A program made the translations under genes and the position numbers. From Candidatus Zambryskiibacteriota bacterium (lineage in GTDB: Bacteria; Patescibacteriota; Minisyncoccia; Phycocordibacterales; DATDWN01): a DNA stretch of 33,684 bases. Below, piece after piece: positions 1 to 7,441 of this stretch. Where the stretch lies: positions 1 to 33,684 of the forward strand of contig JAPLZY010000031.1 of the NCBI GenBank assembly GCA_026394775.1, in the 5' to 3' direction. The notes under the pieces are model-generated. The model saw only the letters and a program-made list of their open reading frames with translations. It had not been told where the DNA came from and did not search any database. How positions within the stretch are numbered: the stretch's first letter is position 1; each line of letters begins with the position of its first letter.

Positions 1-99
1 CATTCTCAACTTAATCCTCTGATTTTAAAGAAAGAAATTGAACGATTGAAAACCTCGATGTATGATATCCAAAGGAAACTCGGTGGACCTCAGATCTAA
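1..99 (+). CDS. C-terminal end of an unidentified protein (partial)
   Basis: The window opens inside a rightward reading frame that stays open for 32 codons and stops at TAA (97-99). The visible tail is charged and probably helical (for example LKKEIERLKTSMYDIQRK), with nothing recognisable as a family motif. It converges on prfA, which is read from the opposite strand, and the 127-nt spacer between them holds the AT-rich hairpin repeat. It could also be an accidental open frame, since the start lies outside the window. Confidence 0.4.
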   Translation, partial: HSQLNPLILKKEIERLKTSMYDIQRKLGGPQI

Positions 100-162
100 T
101 CAGTTGGGTAACAGTTAATTATTATCTATTACGGAGAAGACTGGGTTAGATTAAGGTAGCAG

Positions 163-225
163 GATTAAAGATTAAGGAATGGGAAACGAGTCTTTTTCTT
201 ATTCATTAATCCTCAATCTTTAATC
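163..225. repeat. AT-rich hairpin repeat, copy 1 (downstream of prfA)
   Basis: The segment folds on itself: gattaaagatt (163-173) is complementary to aatctttaatc (215-225). The 24 nt at 163-186 are also an exact inverted copy of 1253-1276 on the other side of prfA. It may act as a terminator-like structure for the converging genes, or be a dispersed repeat family member. Confidence 0.6.
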
Positions 226-226
226 A

Positions 227-1198
227 TTAATCTTCCCCCTCTGTTCCTTCCACAGCCTCCCCGTTAAAGTCCTTAAAAGCCTCTAAAACAGGCTCTATTT
301 CTCCTGCCAGGATCTTGGTGATATTGTGCCAAGAAACTCGAATACGATGGTCTGTAATACGGTCTTGGAGGATATTGTATGTACGTATCTTCTCAGAACG
401 GTCAGCTGTTCCCACCTGGTCTTTACGGTCAGCTGAGTACTTCTTAGCCTCCTGCTCGTCTTTGAGGACCTGGAGCTTTGCAGTCAAAATAGAGAGAGCC
501 TTTTCTCGGTTTTTAAGCTGACTTCGCTCTGCCGTAGAACGCACGTCGAGCCCTGTTGGTTTGTGGATAATACGCACCGCAGTTTCCACCTTGTTTACGT
601 TTTGCCCTCCCGCTCCTCCTGAACGAGAAAACTCCATCTCGAGGTCAGTTGGATTTATATAAATATTTGTTTTTTTTCGTACTGGAAGTATCGCGACAGA
701 GGCGGTAGAGGTGTGCACACGGCCCATTTTTTCTGTTGCAGGCACTCTCTGAACTCGGTGCACTCCTGTCTCATATCTCAAGAGCTTGTAGACATCTTTC
801 CCTCTAATCTCAAATGCCGCTTCTTTGTAGCCACCTACAGCACTTCGAGACTCATCTACCACAGCCATACTCCAACCCCTGATCTCTGCGTATCGAGCGT
901 ACATACGAGCAAGCTCCTCTGCAAAAAGTGATGCTTCTTCCCCTCCCGCTCCTGCTCTTACTTCCAAGATAATTTCATTAGGGAATTCTTCTTCTTTTTT
1001 CTCTACCTCAATAATCTCTTTCATTTGAGACATCAGTGCATCCTTCTGGGCATCAATATTTGCTCGTTCAGTTTTTACCATTTCGGCCATGCTCGGGTCA
1101 GCTTCGAATACAGCAAGTTCCTCCCCATCTTTCTGGAGCTTTGAATACATCTCATAGAGATATGCTGTTTTTGAGTTTTCTTTAAACTGATCGTCCAT
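227..1198 (-). CDS. prfA: Peptide chain release factor 1
   Basis: RF1 recognises UAA and UAG in the ribosomal A site and triggers hydrolysis of peptidyl-tRNA. The catalytic GGQ motif is at residues 197-199 ([11 protein letters not shown]). The tripeptide anticodon is PAT (153-155, in RVPATE), which marks RF1 rather than RF2 (SPF). At 323 aa it is shorter than the usual ~360 aa; the shortening is in the N-terminal domain, while the decoding and GGQ domains are intact. The start was chosen because no upstream ATG fits and the sequence [10 protein letters not shown] begins a plausible helical domain. No Shine-Dalgarno is visible. It lies upstream-to-downstream next to bL31, a common bacterial pairing. 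The flanking spacers carry inverted AT-rich repeats. Confidence 0.95.
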   Translation of the reverse strand: MDDQFKENSKTAYLYEMYSKLQKDGEELAVFEADPSMAEMVKTERANIDAQKDALMSQMKEIIEVEKKEEEFPNEIILEVRAGAGGEEASLFAEELARMYARYAEIRGWSMAVVDESRSAVGGYKEAAFEIRGKDVYKLLRYETGVHRVQRVPATEKMGRVHTSTASVAILPVRKKTNIYINPTDLEMEFSRSGGAGGQNVNKVETAVRIIHKPTGLDVRSTAERSQLKNREKALSILTAKLQVLKDEQEAKKYSADRKDQVGTADRSEKIRTYNILQDRITDHRIRVSWHNITKILAGEIEPVLEAFKDFNGEAVEGTEGED

Positions 1199-1212
1199 AA
1201 GTAGAGACTTGA

Positions 1213-1276
1213 GATTAAAGATTAAGGATTAATGAATAAAGACACAGGATTATTTCCCATTCCTTAATCTTTAATC
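1213..1276. repeat. AT-rich hairpin repeat, copy 2 (upstream of prfA)
   Basis: A 16-bp perfect inverted repeat (gattaaagattaagga at 1213-1228; its complement at 1261-1276) encloses a 32-nt loop. The right arm, extended to 1253-1276, is an exact 24-nt inverted match to copy 1. A shorter relative, gattaaagatta, occurs at 7440-7451 at the 3' end of the aldolase gene. Confidence 0.65.
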
Positions 1277-1304
1277 TTATTACTTTAATCACTCAAAGAA
1301 AAGC

Positions 1305-1565
1305 TTAGCTATTCTTTGAAGCCTTTGCCTGCTTTGCCTTAAAGCGTTCTACACGTCCAGCGGTGTCGAGTGACTTTTCGTTTCCAGTATAAAAAGGGTG
1401 AGATGCGCTTGAGATTTCAACTCGAGATACAGGATATTCTTTGCCGTCTTTAGCGATCCCTTTCTCTGTAGTCTTTACAGTAGACGCGATAATAAACTCA
1501 ACACTGTTTGAGTTGTCGATAAACAAAACGTCTCGATAATTTGTAGGATGGATGTCTTTTTTCAT
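1305..1565 (-). CDS. rpmE2: 50S ribosomal protein bL31 (zinc-free, type B-like)
   Basis: A structural protein of the large subunit near the central protuberance. The 86-aa sequence begins MKKDIHPTNYRDVLFID and contains SSASHPFYTG, both diagnostic of bL31. It has no cysteines, so it is the C-minus (zinc-independent) form, which in many bacteria is the type B paralogue; here it may be the only copy. It is transcribed in the same direction as prfA, with about 100 nt between them. Its promoter is described separately: the -10 box is 9 nt from the ATG and no Shine-Dalgarno is present. Confidence 0.93.
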   Translation of the reverse strand: MKKDIHPTNYRDVLFIDNSNSVEFIIASTVKTTEKGIAKDGKEYPVSRVEISSASHPFYTGNEKSLDTAGRVERFKAKQAKASKNS

Positions 1566-1574
1566 TGCCCGAAT

Positions 1575-1603
1575 ACTCTACCAAGAATTCTCGTTTTTTG
1601 CAA
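1575..1603 (-). promoter_or_regulatory. Promoter of bL31 gene, leaderless type
   Basis: On the minus strand TTGCAA (1598-1603), a 17-nt spacer, then TAGAGT (1575-1580), followed after 9 nt by the ATG. Transcription would start at or within a few nt of the start codon. Confidence 0.6.
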
Positions 1604-1674
1604 CTCTCCGTAGTAGAGGGGTTTACGTCACTTCTTGTTTCCCAAAATCGTCCTCGCCTTTTATCAACCAAAGC

Positions 1675-1755
1675 GCAATTTTCTCTGCCTTACCGCAAAC
1701 TCCCTCTGGTCGGTCCTGAGTACAGGACTTAGTGCTCACGGCTAGAGAAAATTGC
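1675..1755. other. Structured spacer element, possible small RNA or mobile palindrome
   Basis: A perfect 12-bp stem (GCAATTTTCTCT 1675-1686 with 1744-1755) is extended by GCC/GGC (1687-1689 with 1740-1742). It encloses a second perfect hairpin, GTCCTG-agta-CAGGAC (1713-1728). The surrounding 1566-1880 stretch contains no convincing gene on either strand. I do not recognise a known RNA family (no tmRNA, RNase P or SRP signature). It may be a non-coding RNA or a dispersed palindromic element. Confidence 0.45.
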
Positions 1756-1881
1756 TGCTGTTTGAACTAAAAGCCTGCGAATGCTTTTGAAAAGCAAGAA
1801 GATGAACTAAATGTAGGTGAGTGGAGGCTGTGCAATGTTGTTTGAAAATTGTATTTTCGCCCTGATGCTTATAAAACAAAA

Positions 1882-1920
1882 ACCCCGTCCAAACAGGCAC
1901 GGGGCTTGTTTGGACGGGGT
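1882..1920 (-). terminator. Rho-independent terminator of the 1927-2517 gene
   Basis: A perfect 14-bp stem (accccgtccaaaca, 1882-1895, with 1907-1920) with an 11-nt loop is followed on the minus strand by a T-rich run. It begins 7 nt past the stop codon. Confidence 0.9.
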
Positions 1921-1926
1921 ACTGCA

Positions 1927-2517
1927 CTACTTAGTCGAATCTATCACGGTGTACATTCTCTTGATGAAATGTCGCTGGACGACGATAGTACTAATCGCTC
2001 TTTGTAACCACAATCCTTCAATACAATGATCAGTTTCAAACACAAGTTGATTACTGTCTCGTCCAACCCAACGATCATTGTATGGAGGGTAGCGCTTTGC
2101 GACAGCGACAATCTCGGCCGGATGAATGCCCAACTGGGTGATACGAATATTGATAATCTTTATCATCCGCTCACCTACCTGCTCCATGATAGCCTGCCTA
2201 TCAAAATCCCCCTGTGGTACATCCTTCAGACCAGAAACAAGTCCAACCTTAATGAGATCATGCTCGTCATAGCAGGTAAAGCAATCTTTACCCAACCACT
2301 CGAAGAATTCTTTCACAGCTTCGACTGTCGGCATCTTGTCGATGTCGATCTTGTGTTTTTCAATAGCCGCTATGTGTGGCGCAAGTGACATCACGATCTT
2401 GAAAGCTCTCTCACTCTGAGCAAGAGAACCCCAAAAGTGAGAGTCTGCAGCAACCTTACGGCCAGTGATTACTGCCTCATGAAGAACACCGAGATCTTTT
2501 CCAAAATCTAAAGCCAT
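1927..2517 (-). CDS. Orphan protein of unknown function, 196 aa
   Basis: I do not recognise a family. The protein appears soluble, with no signal peptide or membrane segment, and has a few cysteines (CFTCYDEHD near residue 78). The gene is well formed: it has a consensus promoter, an AGGAGG Shine-Dalgarno 8 nt before the ATG, a leader of about 90 nt and a strong terminator immediately after the stop. Its GC looks higher than that of the flanking genes, and its SD-led start differs from the leaderless genes around it. It is transcribed alone. These features suggest a recently acquired single gene. Function cannot be inferred from context. Confidence 0.8.
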   Translation of the reverse strand: MALDFGKDLGVLHEAVITGRKVAADSHFWGSLAQSERAFKIVMSLAPHIAAIEKHKIDIDKMPTVEAVKEFFEWLGKDCFTCYDEHDLIKVGLVSGLKDVPQGDFDRQAIMEQVGERMIKIINIRITQLGIHPAEIVAVAKRYPPYNDRWVGRDSNQLVFETDHCIEGLWLQRAISTIVVQRHFIKRMYTVIDSTK

Positions 2518-2605
2518 TTCAAATTACCTCCTGCGACACACTCCATTTCTGGGACACACCGCAGCCTACTGTTTAAGGCACAGTCGCCAAATTATTTCCA
2601 AAAAA

Positions 2606-2635
2606 ATTATAACACATTCAATACAACAGTGTCAA
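2606..2635 (-). promoter_or_regulatory. Strong consensus promoter of the 1927-2517 gene
   Basis: On the minus strand a perfect TTGACA (2630-2635), an 18-nt spacer and a perfect TATAAT (2606-2611). The leader to the ATG is about 80-90 nt and contains AGGAGG at its end. This is the strongest sigma-70 promoter in the window. A second TATAAT lies just upstream at 2637-2642. Confidence 0.8.
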
Positions 2636-2698
2636 ATTATACTAAACTTTAACTTAAGACTCTTTTTGGTAAAGATACAATACACTCGGATCGTGGTA

Positions 2699-2760
2699 TT
2701 TACAGGTTGGAAATTGCCTCAGATACTAGGCGCATAATAATTTTGAGGTGAGGCGTACTA
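2699..2760 (+). promoter_or_regulatory. Possible rightward promoter and ribosome binding site without an intact gene
   Basis: TTTACA (2699-2704), a 17-nt spacer and GATACT (2722-2727) are followed by GAGGTGAGG and ATG at 2761. The open frame from this ATG runs for about 22 codons before entering the antisense of the transglycosylase gene, so no plausible full gene follows. It may be the front end of a truncated gene. Confidence 0.3.
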
Positions 2761-2827
2761 ATGTACGATGAGCATCAAAATTTGATATGCAACAACGTAG
2801 ATGAGGTGATTTTACGAGCTGTTAACG

Positions 2828-4192
2828 TTAAAAATTCAAAGGGTCGATCATCGTTTCCTGGATGTTCTTCGCCTTCGCCATCACCTGATTCCCATAAAAA
2901 GCATTCGCTGGTTTGTTCCAGTTCCCTCCTGCATAGTACCTCAGTGCCGCTGTTCGCTCTGCTGTGTAGGCTTGGCTTCCTGCTCCTAAGTCAGTAAGGA
3001 AAAGTGATGATGCCATAAACGCATCTTCTGCATTCCACGGGTTTGCTATGCTTTTTCCGAGTGCTTTAGCCACTCTTGGTGCATAAGACTCCCATGTCGT
3101 AGGGATAAACTGAGATGGACCCATCGCACCTCCCCAACCCACCCCTCCAATCTGACATGAGAGCACTCGATCACGCGGACCAATACCCAAAGACTCTACA
3201 ATACGCAAAAATGCACTTTCATCATCACGTCTTGAAAGACCTGCTTTAATATCATCAGGTCCAGGCATAATAGCCTGCCACTGTTTTTCTATTGGACTGT
3301 CTGGCTTATTACATGCCCCGAGGTTTTTCCCGAGATTCGTCTCTTGGGTTAAAATAGCAAGAAGAAACGCAGGTCTGATACCTGTCGCTTTCTCTGCTTC
3401 CAGTGCGTATTGATAGGCAGTACCAAAAGGGATCGCTGCAGTGTCACGCAATGCAAAAAGTGCTGCACGTATTTCAGCAGCTTTCTTCTGCCGTTCTTTG
3501 ATCACTTGTTCGTAGCTTTTTTCTTGGGTCTTGTTTACCGTGATCAAATACTGCTTTTCTTTTTCATTTTTCTCTACCCGACTTTTTTCAGCTTCAATAG
3601 TGGCTTTAATGTCTGCCTCTTCGTTTCTCTTTTTTGACAAAAGTTCACGCTCTTTTTCTGTCAGATTTTTTGTCTCTCTAATAGTATCAAGAAGCTCCTT
3701 AAGTGACCTGTTTATCGTGCGAAACGAATCTGCATCACTAAAAAATTCTGATAAATCTTTCTTTGCTAAAATAACTTCAGGGAGTGTGTACGAGTCTATC
3801 TCATGAGTTTTACGCAACAGCTGTGCCAAAGAATCTTGGCTGTTTCCTATCTTTTCTTCAAGCGTTACTATGGCCCTGTTTTTTCCATCAATATCGAGCC
3901 TTAGTTTTTCGATCGCTATATTTCTTTTTTTAATAAAAGCTTTCGCCTCGTTAATTTTAGCATTTAAAATACTCGCCTCTTTCTGTAAAGACGCCGTGCC
4001 TTTTTTAGTATTATTTAAAACATCTTGCCATTTGGCAATATCACGCTCTGTTGCTTCGAGCTCTATTTTCCACTGTGCTTCTTGAGCCGCCACCTCTTCT
4101 GGTGTTTTTTGTTGTGCGGAAACAAAAACGGGAAAAAAGCCTGAGAACGCAAAAACAGAGAAACAAAGTAAGGTGATGGATTTAAATTTCAT
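2828..4192 (-). CDS. Secreted coiled-coil lytic transglycosylase, MltB-like
   Basis: Predicted to cleave peptidoglycan glycan strands outside the membrane. The start at 4192 (454 aa) is preferred over the longest frame because MKFKSITLLCFSVFAF begins a typical signal peptide ending near VSAQQ. Residues about 30-250 form long charged coiled coils like those of EnvC/PcsB-type hydrolase regulators. The C-terminal part is a transglycosylase domain, with the probable catalytic Glu at residue 284 (ILTQETNLG) and the MltB-like signature GGAMGPSQFIPTTW (355-368). The combination suggests a cell-division or envelope-remodelling hydrolase whose coiled coil controls or positions the enzyme. No convincing terminator follows. 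Confidence 0.85.
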   Translation of the reverse strand: MKFKSITLLCFSVFAFSGFFPVFVSAQQKTPEEVAAQEAQWKIELEATERDIAKWQDVLNNTKKGTASLQKEASILNAKINEAKAFIKKRNIAIEKLRLDIDGKNRAIVTLEEKIGNSQDSLAQLLRKTHEIDSYTLPEVILAKKDLSEFFSDADSFRTINRSLKELLDTIRETKNLTEKERELLSKKRNEEADIKATIEAEKSRVEKNEKEKQYLITVNKTQEKSYEQVIKERQKKAAEIRAALFALRDTAAIPFGTAYQYALEAEKATGIRPAFLLAILTQETNLGKNLGACNKPDSPIEKQWQAIMPGPDDIKAGLSRRDDESAFLRIVESLGIGPRDRVLSCQIGGVGWGGAMGPSQFIPTTWESYAPRVAKALGKSIANPWNAEDAFMASSLFLTDLGAGSQAYTAERTAALRYYAGGNWNKPANAFYGNQVMAKAKNIQETMIDPLNF

Positions 4193-4286
4193 AGATTTAA
4201 GTGGTTGAAACAAAGAATACAGACAAGAGAGAAGAAGAAAACAACCAAGCTCTATTATACACCAACCCATAAGCCTGGTCGATAGC

Positions 4287-4316
4287 AAAAAAGAGCCTTT
4301 CTAGGAGCTCTTTTTT
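4287..4316. terminator. Terminator between L25 and transglycosylase genes
   Basis: aaaaaagagc (4287-4296) pairs with gctctttttt (4307-4316). A-rich and T-rich flanks let it work in either direction; on the minus strand it follows the L25 stop. Confidence 0.75.
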
Positions 4317-4339
4317 GATTAGATTGAGATCTATTGAAA

Positions 4340-4984
4340 TTATTCTGCGGAAGCACCTTCTTCGTCTTCTTTTTTACCTTTTTTCGCTACTTCAATAGTT
4401 GAGAGATCTGGAGCTGCTACTGGTTCATCCACCTCTTCTGCTTTTGGAGCAGATACTGACACAACCACATCTTCTGAACTATCTACGAGCGTTACTCCAT
4501 TTGGCAACACAAGGTCTGATGCGAGTATTTGTGAATCAAAATCAACAAGTGAAGAAATATCGATAGAAATGTCGTGTGGTAGGTTTTCAGGTGAGGCTTC
4601 GATATTTACTTCATGCATCACTTTAACCAAGTTACCTCCAAGATCTTTAACCGCAGGACTCACACCAACAAAGATAAGTGGAATAGATACTTCGATTTTT
4701 TTACCTTTTTCGAATACATAAAAGTCTGCATGCCGAGGCATCTCAGAAACTGGGTGAACATCGACATCATGAATCAATACATCTATCTTTCCCAAAGATC
4801 CAGATAAAGACACAACACTTGACTCACCAGCCTGTTTCCAAGTTTTAATAAACTCACTTGTCTTAACAGCCACAGATGTAGTGGCTTGTTTTTTACCATA
4901 AAATACCGCAGGAATATAGCCTGTTTCTCGCAAGCTTGTACTATCCCCAACGTCTTTTCGTTCGATGTAATTAAGAGTTATCAT
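4340..4984 (-). CDS. rplY: 50S ribosomal protein bL25, CTC/TL5 type
   Basis: Binds 5S rRNA in the large subunit. The 214-aa length fits the two-domain CTC/TL5 form: an N-terminal 5S-binding barrel (residues ~1-90, including TGYIPAVFYGKK) and a C-terminal TL5 domain (~95-185, with SPENLPHDISIDISSL). A charged Glu/Lys tail follows. It is transcribed alone, between a terminator and an upstream leaderless-type promoter. There is no Shine-Dalgarno before the ATG. Confidence 0.92.
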   Translation of the reverse strand: MITLNYIERKDVGDSTSLRETGYIPAVFYGKKQATTSVAVKTSEFIKTWKQAGESSVVSLSGSLGKIDVLIHDVDVHPVSEMPRHADFYVFEKGKKIEVSIPLIFVGVSPAVKDLGGNLVKVMHEVNIEASPENLPHDISIDISSLVDFDSQILASDLVLPNGVTLVDSSEDVVVSVSAPKAEEVDEPVAAPDLSTIEVAKKGKKEDEEGASAE

Positions 4985-4991
4985 AGGGCCA

Positions 4992-5019
4992 ATTATACAG
5001 AAAAATAGAGTTTATGCAA
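4992..5019 (-). promoter_or_regulatory. Promoter of rplY, leaderless type
   Basis: On the minus strand TTGCAT (5014-5019), a 16-nt spacer and a perfect TATAAT (4992-4997), then 7 nt to the ATG at 4984. The expected transcription start coincides with the start codon. Confidence 0.75.
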
Positions 5020-5035
5020 GAGTTACTAGAGTGTA

Positions 5036-5578
5036 CTACCAAGTTACTCCTGCTCCACGGTAAATTTTCCAAGACCATATTCCTGCACCATCAACAATTG
5101 AAGCATTTGAGCCACCATCTCGAGCCGGATCAACAAGCTCTGGATATGTGCTATAGGTAAAAGGGGATGTTCGCAAATCAGCAACATCATGGTCTAAAAG
5201 TGCGTAATTTACCCCATCTGATGCATATAAGTAACAACTTGTATTCGCTGCTTTATCCATTCCTGGGTCACTTGGCATATTACTCATATAGTTTGGAACA
5301 AGTCCCGGGATCACAGCACTTGGCGCATATCCACCCCAAGCAGAGCATTCACTTCTCCAAAATCCGGATGTTGTTGGGTACGATTTGCTTACCGCATAAT
5401 AAAATTCTAATGCATTTTGAATATTCTTTATATCTGTCACGCGTTTTGAAACACGAGCTCTTTCCTGAGACTGGGCAAATGATGAAAACGTAACTGCACT
5501 CAAAAGCCCAATGATTGCTATTGAAACGAGAAGTTCTACTATAGTAAAACCTTTTTTTAAGTTATTTTTTTGAAACAT
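5036..5578 (-). CDS. Type IV prepilin-like protein
   Basis: A 180-aa pseudopilin-like protein. A short basic leader (MFQKNNLKKG) is followed by the prepilin peptidase site and hydrophobic helix GFTIVELLVSIAIIGLLSA; cleavage would be after the Gly and the mature protein starts with Phe, Glu at +5. The globular part has a WGG..PSAVIPGL segment and paired cysteines. It is a clear paralogue of the next upstream gene: both end with PELVDPARDGGS and IVDGAG. Only 12 nt separate them, so they form an operon. It probably contributes to a type IV pilus for attachment or DNA uptake, as reported in CPR bacteria. Confidence 0.9.
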   Translation of the reverse strand: MFQKNNLKKGFTIVELLVSIAIIGLLSAVTFSSFAQSQERARVSKRVTDIKNIQNALEFYYAVSKSYPTTSGFWRSECSAWGGYAPSAVIPGLVPNYMSNMPSDPGMDKAANTSCYLYASDGVNYALLDHDVADLRTSPFTYSTYPELVDPARDGGSNASIVDGAGIWSWKIYRGAGVTW

Positions 5579-5590
5579 GTATTTTTAATA

Positions 5591-6136
5591 CTACCACACC
5601 CGTGCTCCAGGTGAAGAAACTTTCCATGCCCACACTCCTGCACCATCAACAATCGAAGTGCTCGAGCCACCATCTCGAGCTGGGTCAACAAGCTCTGGAT
5701 ATTTTAAGTAAGTTGCTCCAGAATTTCCCGCTTCAAGCTCAGTAACCCAGTGATCTAAAAGTGCATAGTCAGTACCGTTTGAAGCATAAATGTAGCAATT
5801 GCTGTTTGAGTTGGCCGCAGTTTGAGGATCAACAGGTATTGTATTTATATATGCTGGAGCAAGGCCAGGAATAACTGCATTAGGACTCAGTCCTCCCCAA
5901 GCTGGACAGACACTTGACCATGTTTGACCAACAGATACTGGATACGACTTATTGTTTGCATAATACCTCTCAAGAGCACCTTGAACCTGTTTCAAATCTG
6001 CTATTCGCTGCAACACACGAGCACTTTTTCTTGTACCTGCAACACCAGAAAGCACAAGAGTCGACAAAAGCATGATAATAGAGATGGAAACCATCAGCTC
6101 TACAAGAGTAAAACCTTTTGTGCGTAGTTTAAACAT
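5591..6136 (-). CDS. Type IV prepilin-like protein (paralogue)
   Basis: 181 aa with leader MFKLRTKG and the N-methylation/peptidase motif GFTLVELMVSISIIMLLS. It shares the whole architecture of its downstream neighbour, including WGGLSPNAVIPGLAPAYI and the PELVDPARDGGS tail, consistent with tandem duplication. Its ATG overlaps the stop of the small membrane-protein gene upstream (TAATG), implying translational coupling. The globular domains have diverged between the two copies more than the ends, so they may be major and minor pilins with different partners. Confidence 0.9.
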   Translation of the reverse strand: MFKLRTKGFTLVELMVSISIIMLLSTLVLSGVAGTRKSARVLQRIADLKQVQGALERYYANNKSYPVSVGQTWSSVCPAWGGLSPNAVIPGLAPAYINTIPVDPQTAANSNSNCYIYASNGTDYALLDHWVTELEAGNSGATYLKYPELVDPARDGGSSTSIVDGAGVWAWKVSSPGARVW

Positions 6137-6372
6137 TAGCGTTGCGAGGTCGGTGCATTTTTAAATGCTTTATCTATTTGTTCTTGAGAGACTGTAGAGG
6201 AAGTGGTCTTAAAATTCTGATACGCAAGCACAAATGTAATTGCAAAAACAACAACAGCTATAAAAAAAAGTACAGTTTTTGCTTGTTGTGCGTCTTTTGC
6301 CAAACCAAGACGCATAACTAATACACCCAACACACCCGCTTCTTCTTGATTTGAATATTGTTGATTATTCAT
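6136..6372 (-). CDS. Small single-pass membrane protein, first gene of pilin operon
   Basis: A 78-aa protein starting at MNNQQYSNQE; this start fits the -10 box just upstream better than the longer frame. It has one strongly hydrophobic helix (~35-55, VLFFIAVVVFAITFVLAY) and a short polar tail. I do not recognise a family. Its stop overlaps the pilin start (TAATG), so it is co-translated with the two pilins and may be an accessory membrane factor for their assembly. This is inference from position. Confidence 0.7.
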   Translation of the reverse strand: MNNQQYSNQEEAGVLGVLVMRLGLAKDAQQAKTVLFFIAVVVFAITFVLAYQNFKTTSSTVSQEQIDKAFKNAPTSQR

Positions 6373-6381
6373 GATGAACTC

Positions 6382-6387
6382 AGTATA
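6382..6387 (-). promoter_or_regulatory. -10 box of the pilin operon
   Basis: TATACT on the minus strand, 9 nt before the ATG at 6372. No good -35 box is evident. Confidence 0.45.
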
Positions 6388-6453
6388 CACCACAATGCAG
6401 CACTCTTTCTATGTAGTTTTCCACTTTTTTTGTATGCAATCCTTTGGAACAGC

Positions 6454-7425
6454 CTACACCTTAACAGCATTTTTTGGTTCTCTGCCTTCAAAAAAGTCTA
6501 TAATATTAGTTACAGCCAGCACGGCCATCTCGTCACGAGCTTTTACGGTAGCAGATGCAATATGCGGAGTAAGAACTACGTTTGAAAGTTCAGAGAGGCC
6601 AAGAGCAAGTGACGGCTCATGTTCGAATACATCGAGACCTGCTCCGGCAATGACTTTGTTTTTTAGTGCATCAACAAGCGCTTCCTCGTCGACTACTGGT
6701 CCACGAGCAGTGTTAATGAGAAATGCTGTTTTCTTCATCAGAGAAAGTCTCTCTTTATTGATAAGATGATGTGTTGTATCCATAAGTGGCACATGGAGAG
6801 AGACAATATCAGCAATAGGTAAAATACTATCTATTGAGTCATAGAAAGTTGCATTCAAATCTTTTTCAAACATTTCATTTCTCACCACATCGTAGTAGGC
6901 AATATTCATTCCAAAGCCTTTACCTAAAATATGACCTGCTCGATAGCCAATTCGCCCTCCACCGATAATAGCTACAGTCTTATTTTCAAGATCAGTCCCC
7001 ATCAAAAGCATCGGGTCCCAGCCTTTATACTTCCCCGCTCTTACATAGGTATCACCCTCTACAATGCGTCCTGTGAGCGCCAAGAGGAGTGCCACTGTGT
7101 GCTCACCTACTGTGTCAGCGAGTGCTCCGGGAGTATTTGTAATAGTAATGCCCCTCTCTTTTGCACCAGGTAAGTTTATATTATTGAAACCAACCGCATA
7201 GTTTGCAAATATTTTAGCAGTAGGTACGGCATCAAATACTTCTTTATCAATTTGATCAGTCAGGAGAGAAAGTACTGCATCGTATGGTTTCAGAGAAACC
7301 ACATGGATCAATTCTTCTTTTGTAAGAATTCTATTTTCTAGATTGATATCTACTTCATATCCCTTTTCTTTCAACATACTGATACCGATTTCCGGGATTC
7401 TCCGTGTTATGTAGACTTTTTTCAT
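6454..7425 (-). CDS. D-isomer-specific 2-hydroxyacid dehydrogenase (glyoxylate/hydroxypyruvate reductase type)
   Basis: NAD(P)-dependent reduction of a 2-keto acid to the D-2-hydroxy acid. The nucleotide-binding motif GGGRIG is at 155-160. The catalytic Arg (TARG, R241), Glu (FEHEP, E270) and His (TPHIAS, H288) are all present. At 323 aa with this overall sequence it resembles GyaR-type glyoxylate/hydroxypyruvate reductases, but D-lactate, phosphoglycerate or phosphite dehydrogenases share the fold, so the substrate is uncertain. It lies 16 nt downstream of the aldolase gene in the same direction, suggesting one operon. Confidence 0.9.
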   Translation of the reverse strand: MKKVYITRRIPEIGISMLKEKGYEVDINLENRILTKEELIHVVSLKPYDAVLSLLTDQIDKEVFDAVPTAKIFANYAVGFNNINLPGAKERGITITNTPGALADTVGEHTVALLLALTGRIVEGDTYVRAGKYKGWDPMLLMGTDLENKTVAIIGGGRIGYRAGHILGKGFGMNIAYYDVVRNEMFEKDLNATFYDSIDSILPIADIVSLHVPLMDTTHHLINKERLSLMKKTAFLINTARGPVVDEEALVDALKNKVIAGAGLDVFEHEPSLALGLSELSNVVLTPHIASATVKARDEMAVLAVTNIIDFFEGREPKNAVKV

Positions 7426-7441
7426 AAAGCGTCTGTTGAGA

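Noticed and set aside
1742-2029. ORFs 1742-1927 (-) and 1817-2029 (+) over the terminator
   Set aside because: Both cross the perfect terminator hairpin and overlap the orphan gene's 3' end; no start signals.
2761-2997. 78-aa rightward ORF
   Set aside because: Most of its length is antisense to the transglycosylase and its composition is that of a shadow frame; only its promoter-like front end is noted.
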